This document shows positions 35,102-42,757 of a stretch of DNA of 42,757 nt, piece after piece (the first letter of the stretch is position 1; every line of letters starts with the position of its first letter). The notes below the pieces were generated by a model that saw only the letters and a list, made by a program, of their open reading frames with translations, did not search any database and was not told the origin of the DNA. The stretch is from Sulfuritalea sp. (lineage in GTDB: Bacteria; Pseudomonadota; Gammaproteobacteria; Burkholderiales; Rhodocyclaceae). The stretch spans positions 1 to 42,757 of the forward strand of contig JALHPU010000010.1 in the NCBI GenBank assembly GCA_022842325.1, in the 5' to 3' direction. Both the position numbers and the translations under genes were made by a program.

Positions 35102-36421
35102 TTATCGTTTCTTCTTCGCCTGCGCATCGAGTTCGCGCAGGTGGGCGAGTTTTTCGGCGATCTTCTGTTCCAGTCCGCGCGCCACGGGTTGATACCAATG
35201 CACGGCGGGCATGCCCTCGGGCAGGTAGTTCTCGCCTGCGGCATAACCCTCGGCTTCGTCGTGGGCGTAGCGGTAGTCGGCGCCGAAGCCGAGATCCTTC
35301 ATCAGCTTGGTCGGCGCGTTGCGCAGATGCTCGGGCACGCCGCGGCTTTTGTCCTTCGCCACGAAGGCGCGGGCGGCATTATAGGCGACGTAGGCGGCGT
35401 TCGATTTGGGCGCCACGGCCATGTAGAGCACCGCGTTGGCCAGCGCCAGTTCGCCTTCCGGGCTGCCCAGGCGCTCGTAGGTGGCGCAGGCGTTCAATGC
35501 GATTTCCCAGGCGCGCGGGTCGGCCAGACCGACGTCCTCGATCGCCATGCGCACGATGCGTCGCCCCATATAGAGCGGATCGGCGCCGCCGTCGAGCATG
35601 CGCACCAGCCAGTACAGCGCGGCATCCGGGTTCGAGCCGCGCACCGATTTGTGCAGGGCCGAGATCTGGTCGTAGAAAGCGTCGCCGCCCTTGTCGAAAC
35701 GCCGCAGGTCGGCGGCCAGCGTCTGTTCCAGAAAGTCGGCGCTGACGAGACGGTGACCGGCGGTGGTGGCGGCCGTGCGCAGTTGCTCCAGCACGTTGAG
35801 CAGGCGCCGCGCGTCGCCGTCGGCGTAACCGATCAGGCGCTCGCGCGCCTCGGCGTCAAATTCCAGGTCGTCCAGCGCCCCGGTCCGCGCCCGGTCGAAC
35901 AGCTCGCCCAGTTCGGACTCGTCGAGGCTCTTCAGCACATACACCGCGGCGCGCGACAACAGCGCGGAATTCACTTCGAAGGACGGGTTCTCGGTGGTGG
36001 CACCGATGAAGGTCACCGTGCCGCGTTCGACATAGGGCAGGAAGGCGTCCTGCTGCGCCTTGTTGAAACGATGCACCTCGTCGACGAACAGGATTGTGCG
36101 CCGCCCCTGCTGCGCCATCATCTCGGCCTGCTGCATCGCCTCGCGAATGTCCTTGACCCCCGAGAACACCGCCGACAGCGCAATGAATTCGGCATCGAAG
36201 CTGTCCGCCATCAGGCGCGCCAGCGTGGTCTTGCCCACACCCGGCGGACCCCAGAGGATCATCGAATGCGGCGTACCGGAAGAAAACGCCAGGCGCAGCG
36301 GCTTGCCCTCGCCGACCAGGTGGCGCTGGCCGATCACCTCATCGAGCGTGCGTGGCCGCATCTGCTCGGCCAGCGGTGCATGCGCGGCCGAGGCGGGGAA
36401 CAAATCAGTCGCCGACAACAT
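35102..36421 (-). CDS. rarA: Replication-associated recombination protein RarA
   Basis: A 439-residue AAA+ ATPase (MgsA/WRNIP1 family) related to clamp loaders. It acts at stalled replication forks. Visible motifs: LAEQMRPRTLDEVIGQRHLVGEGKPL at the start, Walker A GPPGVGKTT (58-66), Walker B FVDEVHRFNKAQQDAFLP, sensor region FIGATTENPSFEVNSALLSR and the C-terminal tetramerisation part (GSNPDAALYWLVRMLDGGADPLYMGRRIVRMAIEDVGLADP). Its start overlaps the lolA stop by 17 bp, and serS follows after nine bases. Confidence 0.96.
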   Translation of the reverse strand: MLSATDLFPASAAHAPLAEQMRPRTLDEVIGQRHLVGEGKPLRLAFSSGTPHSMILWGPPGVGKTTLARLMADSFDAEFIALSAVFSGVKDIREAMQQAEMMAQQGRRTILFVDEVHRFNKAQQDAFLPYVERGTVTFIGATTENPSFEVNSALLSRAAVYVLKSLDESELGELFDRARTGALDDLEFDAEARERLIGYADGDARRLLNVLEQLRTAATTAGHRLVSADFLEQTLAADLRRFDKGGDAFYDQISALHKSVRGSNPDAALYWLVRMLDGGADPLYMGRRIVRMAIEDVGLADPRAWEIALNACATYERLGSPEGELALANAVLYMAVAPKSNAAYVAYNAARAFVAKDKSRGVPEHLRNAPTKLMKDLGFGADYRYAHDEAEGYAAGENYLPEGMPAVHWYQPVARGLEQKIAEKLAHLRELDAQAKKKR

Positions 36422-37016
36422 CGGCCCCGGCGGGTGCGACGAAGCGGAACAGCGCCGCCGGCAGCGCCGGGTTGGCCTCGAACTGGGTGAAACGCAACAC
36501 CGTGACCTGGCCGAAACTGTCGTGGATTTCCATGCTCACCGGCCGGTTGGCGGCGAAGCCGATCTTGACCCGCTCGAAACTGGCGTCGCCCCCCTTGGGC
36601 GTGGCCTCGACGAACTCGATGCCATCCGCCGATGCGCCTTCCTTGAGCACGAAATGCTTGTCCAGATCCTGCCCGGCCAGTAGTGCCGCCGGACTGGCGC
36701 CGAAGGCCGTACCGAGCTTCTTGACCGCGACCTGGTTCAGGTCGGGGTCGTAGCTCCACAGCTTGTTGCCGTCGCTGACCAGCAGTTGCTTGTAGGGCTT
36801 CTCGTAGGACCAGCGAAACTTGCCGGGGCGCTGCAGGGCGAAGATGCCGGCCGACTGCTGCGGCTTGCGTCCGGACTTTGCAATCACGGTCTGGGTGAAC
36901 ACGCCGCGTGAACTGCGGTTGGTGTCGAGAAAGCTCTTGAGCTGGTCAAGGCCACCAGCCGTGACCGGAGTCATATGGCAGGCGAGGATGGAGAAAAGGC
37001 AGAGTAGTCGCTTCAT
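36405..37016 (-). CDS. lolA: Outer-membrane lipoprotein carrier protein LolA
   Basis: A 203-residue periplasmic chaperone that carries lipoproteins from LolCDE to LolB. The signal peptide is about residues 1-20 (LLCLFSILACHMTPVTAGG). The family pattern is visible in GVFTQTVIAKSGRKPQQSAGIFALQRPGKFRWSYEKPYKQLLVSDGNKLWSYDPDLNQV, with the buried Arg of FRW. The length equals that of E. coli LolA (203). It lies between ftsK (49 bp gap) and rarA (17 bp overlap). Confidence 0.94.
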   Translation of the reverse strand: MKRLLCLFSILACHMTPVTAGGLDQLKSFLDTNRSSRGVFTQTVIAKSGRKPQQSAGIFALQRPGKFRWSYEKPYKQLLVSDGNKLWSYDPDLNQVAVKKLGTAFGASPAALLAGQDLDKHFVLKEGASADGIEFVEATPKGGDASFERVKIGFAANRPVSMEIHDSFGQVTVLRFTQFEANPALPAALFRFVAPAGADVVGD

Positions 37017-37065
37017 GGGGCAATTATCCCCGACTCCACCGCTGCCCGGCGCTTTATTCCGCGCC

Positions 37066-39375
37066 TTACTCCGACCGGTTCGGCGCGATGACCTCGCGCC
37101 CGCCCGCTCCGTTCATGGGCGTCACCAGCCCGGCCTTTTCCATGGCCTCGATCAGCCGTGCGGCGCGGTTGTAGCCGATGCGCAAGTGGCGCTGCACCAG
37201 CGAGATCGACGGCCGCCGCGTTTTCAGCACCACTTCGACGGCCTGATCGTACATCGGGTCGGCTTCGGCATCGCCCGCCGCCGTGTCGCCAGCGCCGACT
37301 TCCGACTCGTCCGTCGCCGGGCCGTCGAGCAGGCCCTCGATGTAATCGGGCGGCCCGACCTTCTTCAGGTGATCGACGACGTGATGCACTTCCTCGTCGG
37401 CGACGAAGGCGCCATGCACACGCACCGGCAGGCCGGTGCCGGGTGCGAGGAACAGCATGTCACCCTGGCCGAGCAGGGCCTCGGCGCCCATCTGGTCGAG
37501 GATGGTGCGCGAATCGATCTTGCTCGAGACCTGGAAGGCGATGCGGGTCGGGATGTTGGCCTTGATCAGGCCGGTGATGACATCCACGCTGGGCCGCTGC
37601 GTCGCCAGGATCAGGTGGATGCCCGAGGCACGCGCCTTCTGCGCCAGGCGCGCGATGAGTTCCTCGATCTTCTTGCCGACCACCATCATCAGGTCGGCCA
37701 GTTCGTCGATCACCACCACGATGTAGGGCATGGGTTCCAGAGGTTCGGGGCCAATCTCCGTATTCGCGGTCAGCGAGAAGGGATTGGGAATGTGCTCGCC
37801 GGCCTTCTTGGCGTCGTTGATCTTGCTGTTGTAGCCCGACAGATTGCGTACGCCCATGGCCGACATCAGCTTGTAGCGCCGCTCCATTTCACCTACGCAC
37901 CAGTTCAGCGCGTTGGCCGCCTTGGTCATGTCGGTCACCACCGGCGCCAGCAGGTGCGGAATGCCTTCGTAGATCGACAGTTCCAGCATCTTGGGGTCGA
38001 CCATGATCATGCGCACGTCCTTCGGTTCGGACTTGTAGATCAGCGACAGGATCATGGCATTGACGCCAACCGATTTGCCCGAACCCGTGGTGCCGGCCAC
38101 CAGCAGGTGCGGCATCTTGGCCAGATCCACCACCACCGGCTGGCCACCGATGTCCTTGCCGAGTGCCACCGACAACGGCGAATGCATGCCGTGGTAGGCC
38201 TGCGAGCCGATGATTTCCGACAGGCGCACGATCTGCCGCTTCGGATTGGGCAGCTCGAGCGCCATGCAGGATTTGCCGGGCACGGTTTCCACGACGCGGA
38301 TCGAGACCAGCGACAGGGCGCGCGCCAGATCCTTGGCCAGGCCGACAACCTGGCTGCCCTTGACGCCAACCGCCGGCTCGATCTCGTAGCGCGTGACTAC
38401 CGGCCCCGGGTGGGCGGTCAGCACCTTGGCCTCGACGTTGAAGTCGGCCAATTTACGCTCGATCAGGCGCGAGGTGAATTCGAGGGTCTCGGGCGCCGGC
38501 AGGTCCGCCGGATTGTGCGAGGGCTCGGCCAGCAGGTGCAGCGGCGGCAGGGCACCGCCCGGTGCGTCGAAGAACAGCGGCGCCTGGCGCTCTTTCTCCG
38601 CCCGCGCCACGGCCTTGGGCGCGACCGGTACCAGGATTTCGACCGGCTCGATGCGGACCGGACTTTCCTCGACCTTGCGCCGCTCGGTCTCTACCACGAC
38701 TTCTCGCTGCTCGGCAACGGCACGCCCATAGCGGCGATCCTGCCAACTGTCCCACAGGCTGCGCAGGCCGACCCAGCCACCTTCCAGCAGGATGCCGAAT
38801 TTTTCGGCGATGACCAACCACGATGCGCCGGTAAACAGGCTGAAACCGATCATCGCCAGCACCAGCAGAATCAAGGTGCCACCGGTATAACCGAGAAACT
38901 GCGTGGTCAGACGGCCGACTTCCATGCCGAGCATGCCGCCCGGAGCCAGCGGCAAAGCCAGCTTCAGGCTCCAGAAGCGCATGGCTTCAAGGCCGCAACT
39001 GGCAAGGAGCAGCATCAGAAACCCGGCAATGGCAATCAGCAGCGAACGGCGGTCACCGCCGAACAGGTGGCTCAGGCGATGGTAGCCCCAGGCCAGCAGA
39101 AACAAGGGCAAGGCTACCCACCACCACGCGGAAAAGCCGAACAGATACAAGAGAAGGTCGCTCAGCCAGGCGCCGAAGCGACCGCCGGGATTGGCGACGC
39201 GCTCCACCATCGCCGCATGCGACCAGCCTGGATCGGCACGGTCGAAACCCCATAGCACAAGGCCCAGATACAGGCCCGCCAAGCCAACCAGCAGCCAGCG
39301 TGCCTCATGCACCAGCAGGGCGATTTTTTCCGGCAGGGGAGTTGAAACGGATTCGGTTGCGCTGATAGCACTCAT
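37066..39375 (-). CDS. ftsK: DNA translocase FtsK
   Basis: A 769-residue cell-division DNA pump. About four to five N-terminal membrane helices occupy residues 20-190. A short linker is followed by the alpha/beta motor with Walker [12 protein letters not shown] (about 425-435) and Walker [13 protein letters not shown], and the winged-helix gamma domain at the C-terminus ([43 protein letters not shown]), which reads KOPS. The linker is much shorter than in E. coli FtsK, as usual outside enterobacteria. ATG 39375 was taken; an ATG at 39393 adds six residues. A dispersed-motif copy (VGAGDT) separates motor and gamma domain. Confidence 0.95.
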   Translation of the reverse strand: MSAISATESVSTPLPEKIALLVHEARWLLVGLAGLYLGLVLWGFDRADPGWSHAAMVERVANPGGRFGAWLSDLLLYLFGFSAWWWVALPLFLLAWGYHRLSHLFGGDRRSLLIAIAGFLMLLLASCGLEAMRFWSLKLALPLAPGGMLGMEVGRLTTQFLGYTGGTLILLVLAMIGFSLFTGASWLVIAEKFGILLEGGWVGLRSLWDSWQDRRYGRAVAEQREVVVETERRKVEESPVRIEPVEILVPVAPKAVARAEKERQAPLFFDAPGGALPPLHLLAEPSHNPADLPAPETLEFTSRLIERKLADFNVEAKVLTAHPGPVVTRYEIEPAVGVKGSQVVGLAKDLARALSLVSIRVVETVPGKSCMALELPNPKRQIVRLSEIIGSQAYHGMHSPLSVALGKDIGGQPVVVDLAKMPHLLVAGTTGSGKSVGVNAMILSLIYKSEPKDVRMIMVDPKMLELSIYEGIPHLLAPVVTDMTKAANALNWCVGEMERRYKLMSAMGVRNLSGYNSKINDAKKAGEHIPNPFSLTANTEIGPEPLEPMPYIVVVIDELADLMMVVGKKIEELIARLAQKARASGIHLILATQRPSVDVITGLIKANIPTRIAFQVSSKIDSRTILDQMGAEALLGQGDMLFLAPGTGLPVRVHGAFVADEEVHHVVDHLKKVGPPDYIEGLLDGPATDESEVGAGDTAAGDAEADPMYDQAVEVVLKTRRPSISLVQRHLRIGYNRAARLIEAMEKAGLVTPMNGAGGREVIAPNRSE
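37283..37300 (-). repeat. Dispersed 18-bp motif, copy in ftsK
   Basis: Perfect minus-strand AGTCGGCGCTGGCGACAC, sense to ftsK, encoding VGAGDT in the flexible link between motor and gamma domain, followed by GGC as in two other perfect copies. Confidence 0.78.
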
Positions 39376-39510
39376 GGGATGAGGCCGGTCCATGATAGAA
39401 CACGAACCGGGATGACGGACACTGGCAAATTATGGCTGCCCGCCGGGACGATCAAGCCAGAAAAAGCCACCCTACTCGGGCGCTGTTCGACCCTTGTGAC
39501 CCAAAAACGG

Positions 39511-39545
39511 GAACGGCAGCCGGAACCAAGTTCCGGCTGCCGTTC
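39511..39545 (-). terminator. Strong terminator after the FecR-domain gene
   Basis: GAACGGCAGCCGGAA and its exact reverse complement flank a five-base centre (CCAAG), a 15-16 bp perfect stem. On the minus strand it is followed by CCG and TTTTT. It closes the adhesin-ompA-fecR set and separates it from ftsK. The 117 bp between it and the ftsK start hold no further feature I can name. Confidence 0.92.
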
Positions 39546-39563
39546 TTATGGGGCTACCGACGA

Positions 39564-40217
39564 CTAGCGAGCGCCAAGGGCAGCCTTCGCCAGTTGCTGG
39601 ATGTCGGGATTATCGGGCTGACGGGAAAGCATCTCCTTGGCGACGATCTTCAAATCGTCGGCCATGCCGTTTTCCTGAAATACCGAGTACAGGAACAGTT
39701 CTGGCGTCACGTCGTTGGGTGCCGCCGTCGCGCGCATGGCTTCATAAGTAGCAACAGCTTCAGCAACTTCTTCCTTGCTCGAGGCTGTCTGCGCCTTCGC
39801 CGACCGGACCACGAGACCGCCCACCCGCGAGGTATTCATCAACTCGGAAACTCGCGCCAGTTTCTGTGGCACTGCAGCCGGCAACTTCACCACATCCGGC
39901 TTGCTGCCTTTCAACAGTTCTCCGCCCGCCGACGTCGCCACGAAACTACTTGGCCCGGTCCATGACTCCTGCCGGCTGGCCGTCGTATAGCTGATGCGAA
40001 TGCTGGCACCTGAGGCGAGGACCATCTTGTCACCGTGACGCAGCCTCATGTACGGCTGCGCCTTGCGCGCCGGACCCTCCTTGCCCTGATAGCTGACATC
40101 ACCCTGCAAGCTGTTGACCAGAGCGACATCCCCGGCTGCCTCCTGGGCGAACGCACCACCCGCGACCACCGCAGCAACCACAAACGCCGTCAAATTAACG
40201 CAATCTCTATATTTCAT
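39564..40217 (-). CDS. FecR-domain periplasmic protein
   Basis: 217 residues with a signal peptide (about 1-24, TAFVVAAVVAGGAFAQ). Residues about 30-100 resemble the FecR domain (LVNSLQGDVSYQGKEGPARKAQPYMRLRHGDKMVLASGASIRISY), here without a membrane anchor. The C-terminal half is helical and ends in a TPR-like piece (LFLYSVFQENGMADDLKIVAKEMLSRQPDNPDIQQLAKAAL). FecR domains of this stand-alone kind often accompany large surface proteins. The start is five bases after the OmpA-domain gene stop; TTG and GTG alternatives lie four and three codons earlier. Exact function unknown. Confidence 0.75.
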   Translation of the reverse strand: MKYRDCVNLTAFVVAAVVAGGAFAQEAAGDVALVNSLQGDVSYQGKEGPARKAQPYMRLRHGDKMVLASGASIRISYTTASRQESWTGPSSFVATSAGGELLKGSKPDVVKLPAAVPQKLARVSELMNTSRVGGLVVRSAKAQTASSKEEVAEAVATYEAMRATAAPNDVTPELFLYSVFQENGMADDLKIVAKEMLSRQPDNPDIQQLAKAALGAR

Positions 40218-40222
40218 GGCGA

Positions 40223-40780
40223 TCACCAATTAGGAACAAACTCGACGCGACGATTCAAGGCTCCGGACGGATTATCGGTATCCCGCAGTTTCTCGCTGGA
40301 ACGGCCCGCGGTCTCGAGATTGTTCAGCCCGAACTCGGCCTGAAGAAAGCTCTTCACTGACTCCGCACGGTTTTGCGACAGGCGGCGATTTACGGCTTCG
40401 CTACCCGTTGCATCGGTATGACCTTCGATCGCGACTGATTTCCAGATACCCGCCTTGCGCTGCAAAGCAGCCCCTACCGACCGCAGGAAACCCTTTCCCT
40501 CCTCCGTCAGCACGGCCGAGCCACGAGCGAAGGTGATCTGAATGGTATCCAGCGACGATTTTGGAATTACGCTCTGACAGCGCAGGCCAATTTTTTCCAT
40601 CTGCGCACACTCATCCTTGAGCGCGACAATTTCCTTGGGAAACAGTGCGCCCTCAACATCTTCGACCTTGGGATTGGGCGTGTTGATCGACACGGTCTGC
40701 CGCGCTTCATCAGCAGCAGCGGGCGCAAGACCGCCAACCGAGGACAACACCAATGCCGCAAAAATTACTCGCTTGATCAT
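40223..40780 (-). CDS. OmpA-domain protein
   Basis: 185 residues: signal peptide (about 1-24, ending APAAADE), a short region with two cysteines (DECAQMEKIGLRCQS) and a C-terminal OmpA/MotB peptidoglycan-binding domain (ITFARGSAVLTEEGKGFLRSVG, IEGHTDATGSEAVNRRLSQNRAESVKSFL, NRRVEFVPNW). There is no beta-barrel, so it is a soluble periplasmic peptidoglycan binder. The ATG has GGAGG eight bases upstream. It lies between the adhesin and FecR-domain genes in the same direction and may help anchor or organise the adhesin export machinery. Confidence 0.88.
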   Translation of the reverse strand: MIKRVIFAALVLSSVGGLAPAAADEARQTVSINTPNPKVEDVEGALFPKEIVALKDECAQMEKIGLRCQSVIPKSSLDTIQITFARGSAVLTEEGKGFLRSVGAALQRKAGIWKSVAIEGHTDATGSEAVNRRLSQNRAESVKSFLQAEFGLNNLETAGRSSEKLRDTDNPSGALNRRVEFVPNW

Positions 40781-40786
40781 GACCAA

Positions 40787-40921
40787 CCTCCGTTAACTCA
40801 GCACTTCAACTATTTGAAATTTAACGATACGCCCAGCTCCCTCGCGAAGTCAATGACAAATGTCACAGTCCTCACCAAATTCCGGCAGAAAGGGATAATT
40901 TCCTTGTAGTCCAAGACCCGA
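40787..40921. other. Gap between adhesin and OmpA-domain genes
   Basis: 135 bp, more AT-rich than its surroundings, with no clear gene or terminator. It may hold a promoter for the ompA-fecR pair on the minus strand; I cannot name the boxes with confidence. Confidence 0.3.
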
Positions 40922-42757
40922 TTATTGGCAAGCCAGCCTGCTATCGCCAAAAGTTCCGTCGCACGACTCCAACCCGGCCATTCCCGTGCTGTCGTCCACC
41001 GCCGGCTGACCCGGCCCGGCGGAAGTGACGACGCCCCGCCGCAACACCTTGCTCGCATTCTCCTTGGCAAAGCCGGATTCGCGAATTTCAGTCGTCAGAT
41101 TCCGAATATCCAGGTAAGCGGCGTCCAAGGCACCCGTTAACTGGGCGTTGGTGGCGTCAACACCGTTGTATTTGACCGCCCGGTGCAATGGATCGCCGGA
41201 AAACTCGTATTTCGGCTGAAATGCGTCGTCCCCAACCAGGAAAATGGTGCCGTCGCCCACCCCGTCTCCTACCACCTTGACCAAGCCGTTGGTCTCGACA
41301 CGCAAGCCCTTGATGGTCGGAGCATTCGCGTCGCCAATGACTCCGTTGGCCAGTATGGTCAGCGCCGGCGTCGCACTGTGGGGTGCCGACAACCTGACCA
41401 GGCCCTCGGCACCAGTGGCCGTAATGAACGAACTGCCCGTCGGCGCTTCAAGGGTCGCCCGCGCCGCCGTGATGCCGACATTGGTCGTCGAAGAATCCAA
41501 TGGCCGTACCGTGCCCACCTCAATCCGTGTGGCGTTCAACCAGACTTCGCTGCCGGCACCGGCTATCAGCGAAACGGTGCGGCCAAGCGAATTTAGGCTC
41601 TTGAGGATGATCTCTGCGGAACTCATCATCCACAGATTGCCGGTAATGGTCAGGATGCCGCTTTGGGTGATGGCACCTGTCGCAGTTACGTCCATGAATC
41701 CGCCCACGGTGGTGCCGCCAAACGCAGTTGCCCCGGAATTTATGACCAGATTCCCGGTGACATTGCCCGAAAGAGCCAAATTCCCGCCGGCCCGAATGAC
41801 GCTGTTGCCTGTGTCGGTCAATGCAACCGTTAGCGCGTTAGCGTCGCGAATCTGAATTCCTGTCCCGGAGGACGTCAAGGTTCCGTCAAAGTCGTTCGCC
41901 GCGTTATTCGCTGTAATCGATCCACCGCCGCTGCTAGCAAGCCCTACGTTGTTCCCCGTCACCGTACCCGTATGGATCTGATTTCCTGTTGTGGTCAACG
42001 TTGCGCCCGTACCCATCGTCATGGCGCCAGCGTTGTTGATTGACGCAACTGTATCGCTGAAGCCGGCCAAGTTGAACGTCGCGCCAGCTGCGACCGTCAC
42101 CGCGCTCACATCGGCTATGGCGTTTGAAGCGCCGAGCGCCAACGTACCTCCCATGATGCTACTCGCCCCGGTGTAGGTGTTGGTGCCGCTGAGCGTCAGG
42201 GTGCCGCTGCCGGCTTTGGTCAGGCCGCCCACGCCGCTGATGACGCCTGCAAAGCTGGTGCTGGTGTTGTCGCCACCGGCGGTGAGCAGGAAGCCGCCGT
42301 TGACCACGCTGCCGGTGCCGGCGCCCGCCAGGGAACCGATGGTCTCGGCGCCGCCCAGGGTCAGCGTGCCATCGACGACGACGGCCGAGCCGTCGGCGAT
42401 CACCGCCGCGCCACCCGTGGTCAGGCCACCGCCCGCGGAGACGGTGGTGGCGCCGGTGTAGGTGTTCACGCCACCCAGGGTCAGGGTGCCGGTGCCCGCG
42501 GTGGTGATGCCGCCGGCGCCGCTGGCGATGCCGGTGTAGGTGCCGCTGGTGTTGGTCGCGTCGCCGATGGTGAGGATGTGCGTGTTCAGGGTGCCCAGCG
42601 TGGTCGCGCCCGCGCCGGTCAGCGAGTCGATGGTCTTGGAGGCCGCGATGGTGAAGGTGCCGGCGTTGGCGACGCCCGAGCTGGCTTCAATGGTGCCGGT
42701 GGCGTCCAGCGCCAGAGTGCCGCCAGCGCCGATGGTGGTGGCGCCGGTGTAGGTGTT
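40922..42757 (-). CDS. Repetitive secreted adhesin, C-terminal part (5' end outside window)
   Basis: At least 611 residues; the frame is open to the window edge and stops at TAA (40922-40924). The N-terminal part shown consists of beta-helix repeats of about 95-97 residues, each with NTYTGAT and a GTLTLGG or GTLTLSG strand, matching autotransporter-associated beta-strand (PATR) repeats. After about residue 250 the repeats fade into less regular beta-helix, then a terminal region (AAYLDIRNLTTEIRESGFAKENASKVLRRG) without a beta-barrel. So it is not a classical autotransporter; two-partner secretion or another route is more likely. The 5' haemagglutination-type domain would lie beyond the window. 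The last residues contain two Cys (LESCDGTFGDSRLACQ). Confidence 0.85.
   Translation of the reverse strand, partial: NTYTGATTIGAGGTLALDATGTIEASSGVANAGTFTIAASKTIDSLTGAGATTLGTLNTHILTIGDATNTSGTYTGIASGAGGITTAGTGTLTLGGVNTYTGATTVSAGGGLTTGGAAVIADGSAVVVDGTLTLGGAETIGSLAGAGTGSVVNGGFLLTAGGDNTSTSFAGVISGVGGLTKAGSGTLTLSGTNTYTGASSIMGGTLALGASNAIADVSAVTVAAGATFNLAGFSDTVASINNAGAMTMGTGATLTTTGNQIHTGTVTGNNVGLASSGGGSITANNAANDFDGTLTSSGTGIQIRDANALTVALTDTGNSVIRAGGNLALSGNVTGNLVINSGATAFGGTTVGGFMDVTATGAITQSGILTITGNLWMMSSAEIILKSLNSLGRTVSLIAGAGSEVWLNATRIEVGTVRPLDSSTTNVGITAARATLEAPTGSSFITATGAEGLVRLSAPHSATPALTILANGVIGDANAPTIKGLRVETNGLVKVVGDGVGDGTIFLVGDDAFQPKYEFSGDPLHRAVKYNGVDATNAQLTGALDAAYLDIRNLTTEIRESGFAKENASKVLRRGVVTSAGPGQPAVDDSTGMAGLESCDGTFGDSRLACQ
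42176..42757 (-). repeat. DNA-level tandem repeats in the adhesin gene
   Basis: The block beginning NTYTG recurs at 42757, 42466 and 42181, periods of 291 and 285 bp. The first two blocks are very GC-rich and similar at DNA level, while sequence below about 42170 is more diverse. This suggests recent copy expansion at the upstream side; it also makes assembly errors possible. Confidence 0.75.

Noticed and set aside
35733..35750. AAGTCGGCGCTGACGAGA in rarA as a further copy of the dispersed motif
   Set aside because: It matches only the first 11-12 bases and encodes a normal RarA segment (SADFLEQ), so it is probably chance.
36820..39255. Very long open frame (811 codons) on the plus strand opposite ftsK
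   Set aside because: It is a codon-bias shadow of ftsK in GC-rich DNA: His/Arg/Gln-rich with no domain, while the minus strand encodes a complete FtsK.
40810..41070. A separate small minus-strand gene overlapping the adhesin 3' end
   Set aside because: It is out of frame with the adhesin, has no ribosome site and its product has no feature; the adhesin frame explains the region.

Overview
The window looks like a GC-rich betaproteobacterial chromosome, most plausibly Rhodocyclales or a close relative. I base this on the flhDC-type flagellar master regulator, the ftsK-lolA-rarA-serS order, the GreB N-terminus (MNKAFVKE) and the NorQ/CbbQ-NorD pair. No 16S gene is present, so the taxonomy is inferred.

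Layout. 1-3306 (minus): bepA-type periplasmic protease, a NorQ/CbbQ AAA+ ATPase and an apparently shortened NorD-like partner. 3355-4886 (plus): moaC and ctaA with overlapping stop/start, then three 37-bp hairpin repeats. 5050-9091: greB, an MFS transporter, a FliT-like chaperone, a small M48 protease and rdgC. 9268-10191: flhD-flhC with its terminator. 10458-16880: an HDOD-REC-GGDEF signalling protein with a repetitive Pro-rich linker, a zinc-ribbon Nudix hydrolase, tonB, an HNH endonuclease and a YgiQ-family radical SAM protein.

About 16.92-32.34 kb is an integrated element of roughly 15.4 kb next to tRNA-Ser(CGA). It has a P4-type tyrosine integrase beside the tRNA, an AlpA-type regulator, several small unknown genes in tightly coupled runs, a TOPRIM/DUF927 primase-helicase, a 1053-residue tail tape measure protein and a lipoprotein. 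All genes run leftward. No terminase, portal, recognised capsid gene, other tail gene or lysis gene is visible. Its left 1.4 kb has no convincing gene. It holds two 102-bp direct repeats and a pair of 117-bp inverted repeats rich in CCGGGGAT, around a 487-bp spacer with AT-rich and poly-C segments. I read this as a phage-satellite-like or decayed-prophage island with a possible replication origin at its distal end.

32.46-39.38 kb returns to core genes: mltF, serS, rarA, lolA, ftsK. 39.5-42.76 kb (minus) carries the 3' part of a very repetitive secreted adhesin, an OmpA-domain protein and a FecR-domain protein, closed by a strong terminator.

Across the window an 18-bp motif, consensus AGTCGGCGCYGGCGACAC, recurs eight times in both orientations. 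Copies sit in protein linkers or loops (often read as VGAGDT) or between genes, including once inside the island's primase gene. This dispersed motif, the tape-measure island and the inverted-repeat region are the three things most worth following up.
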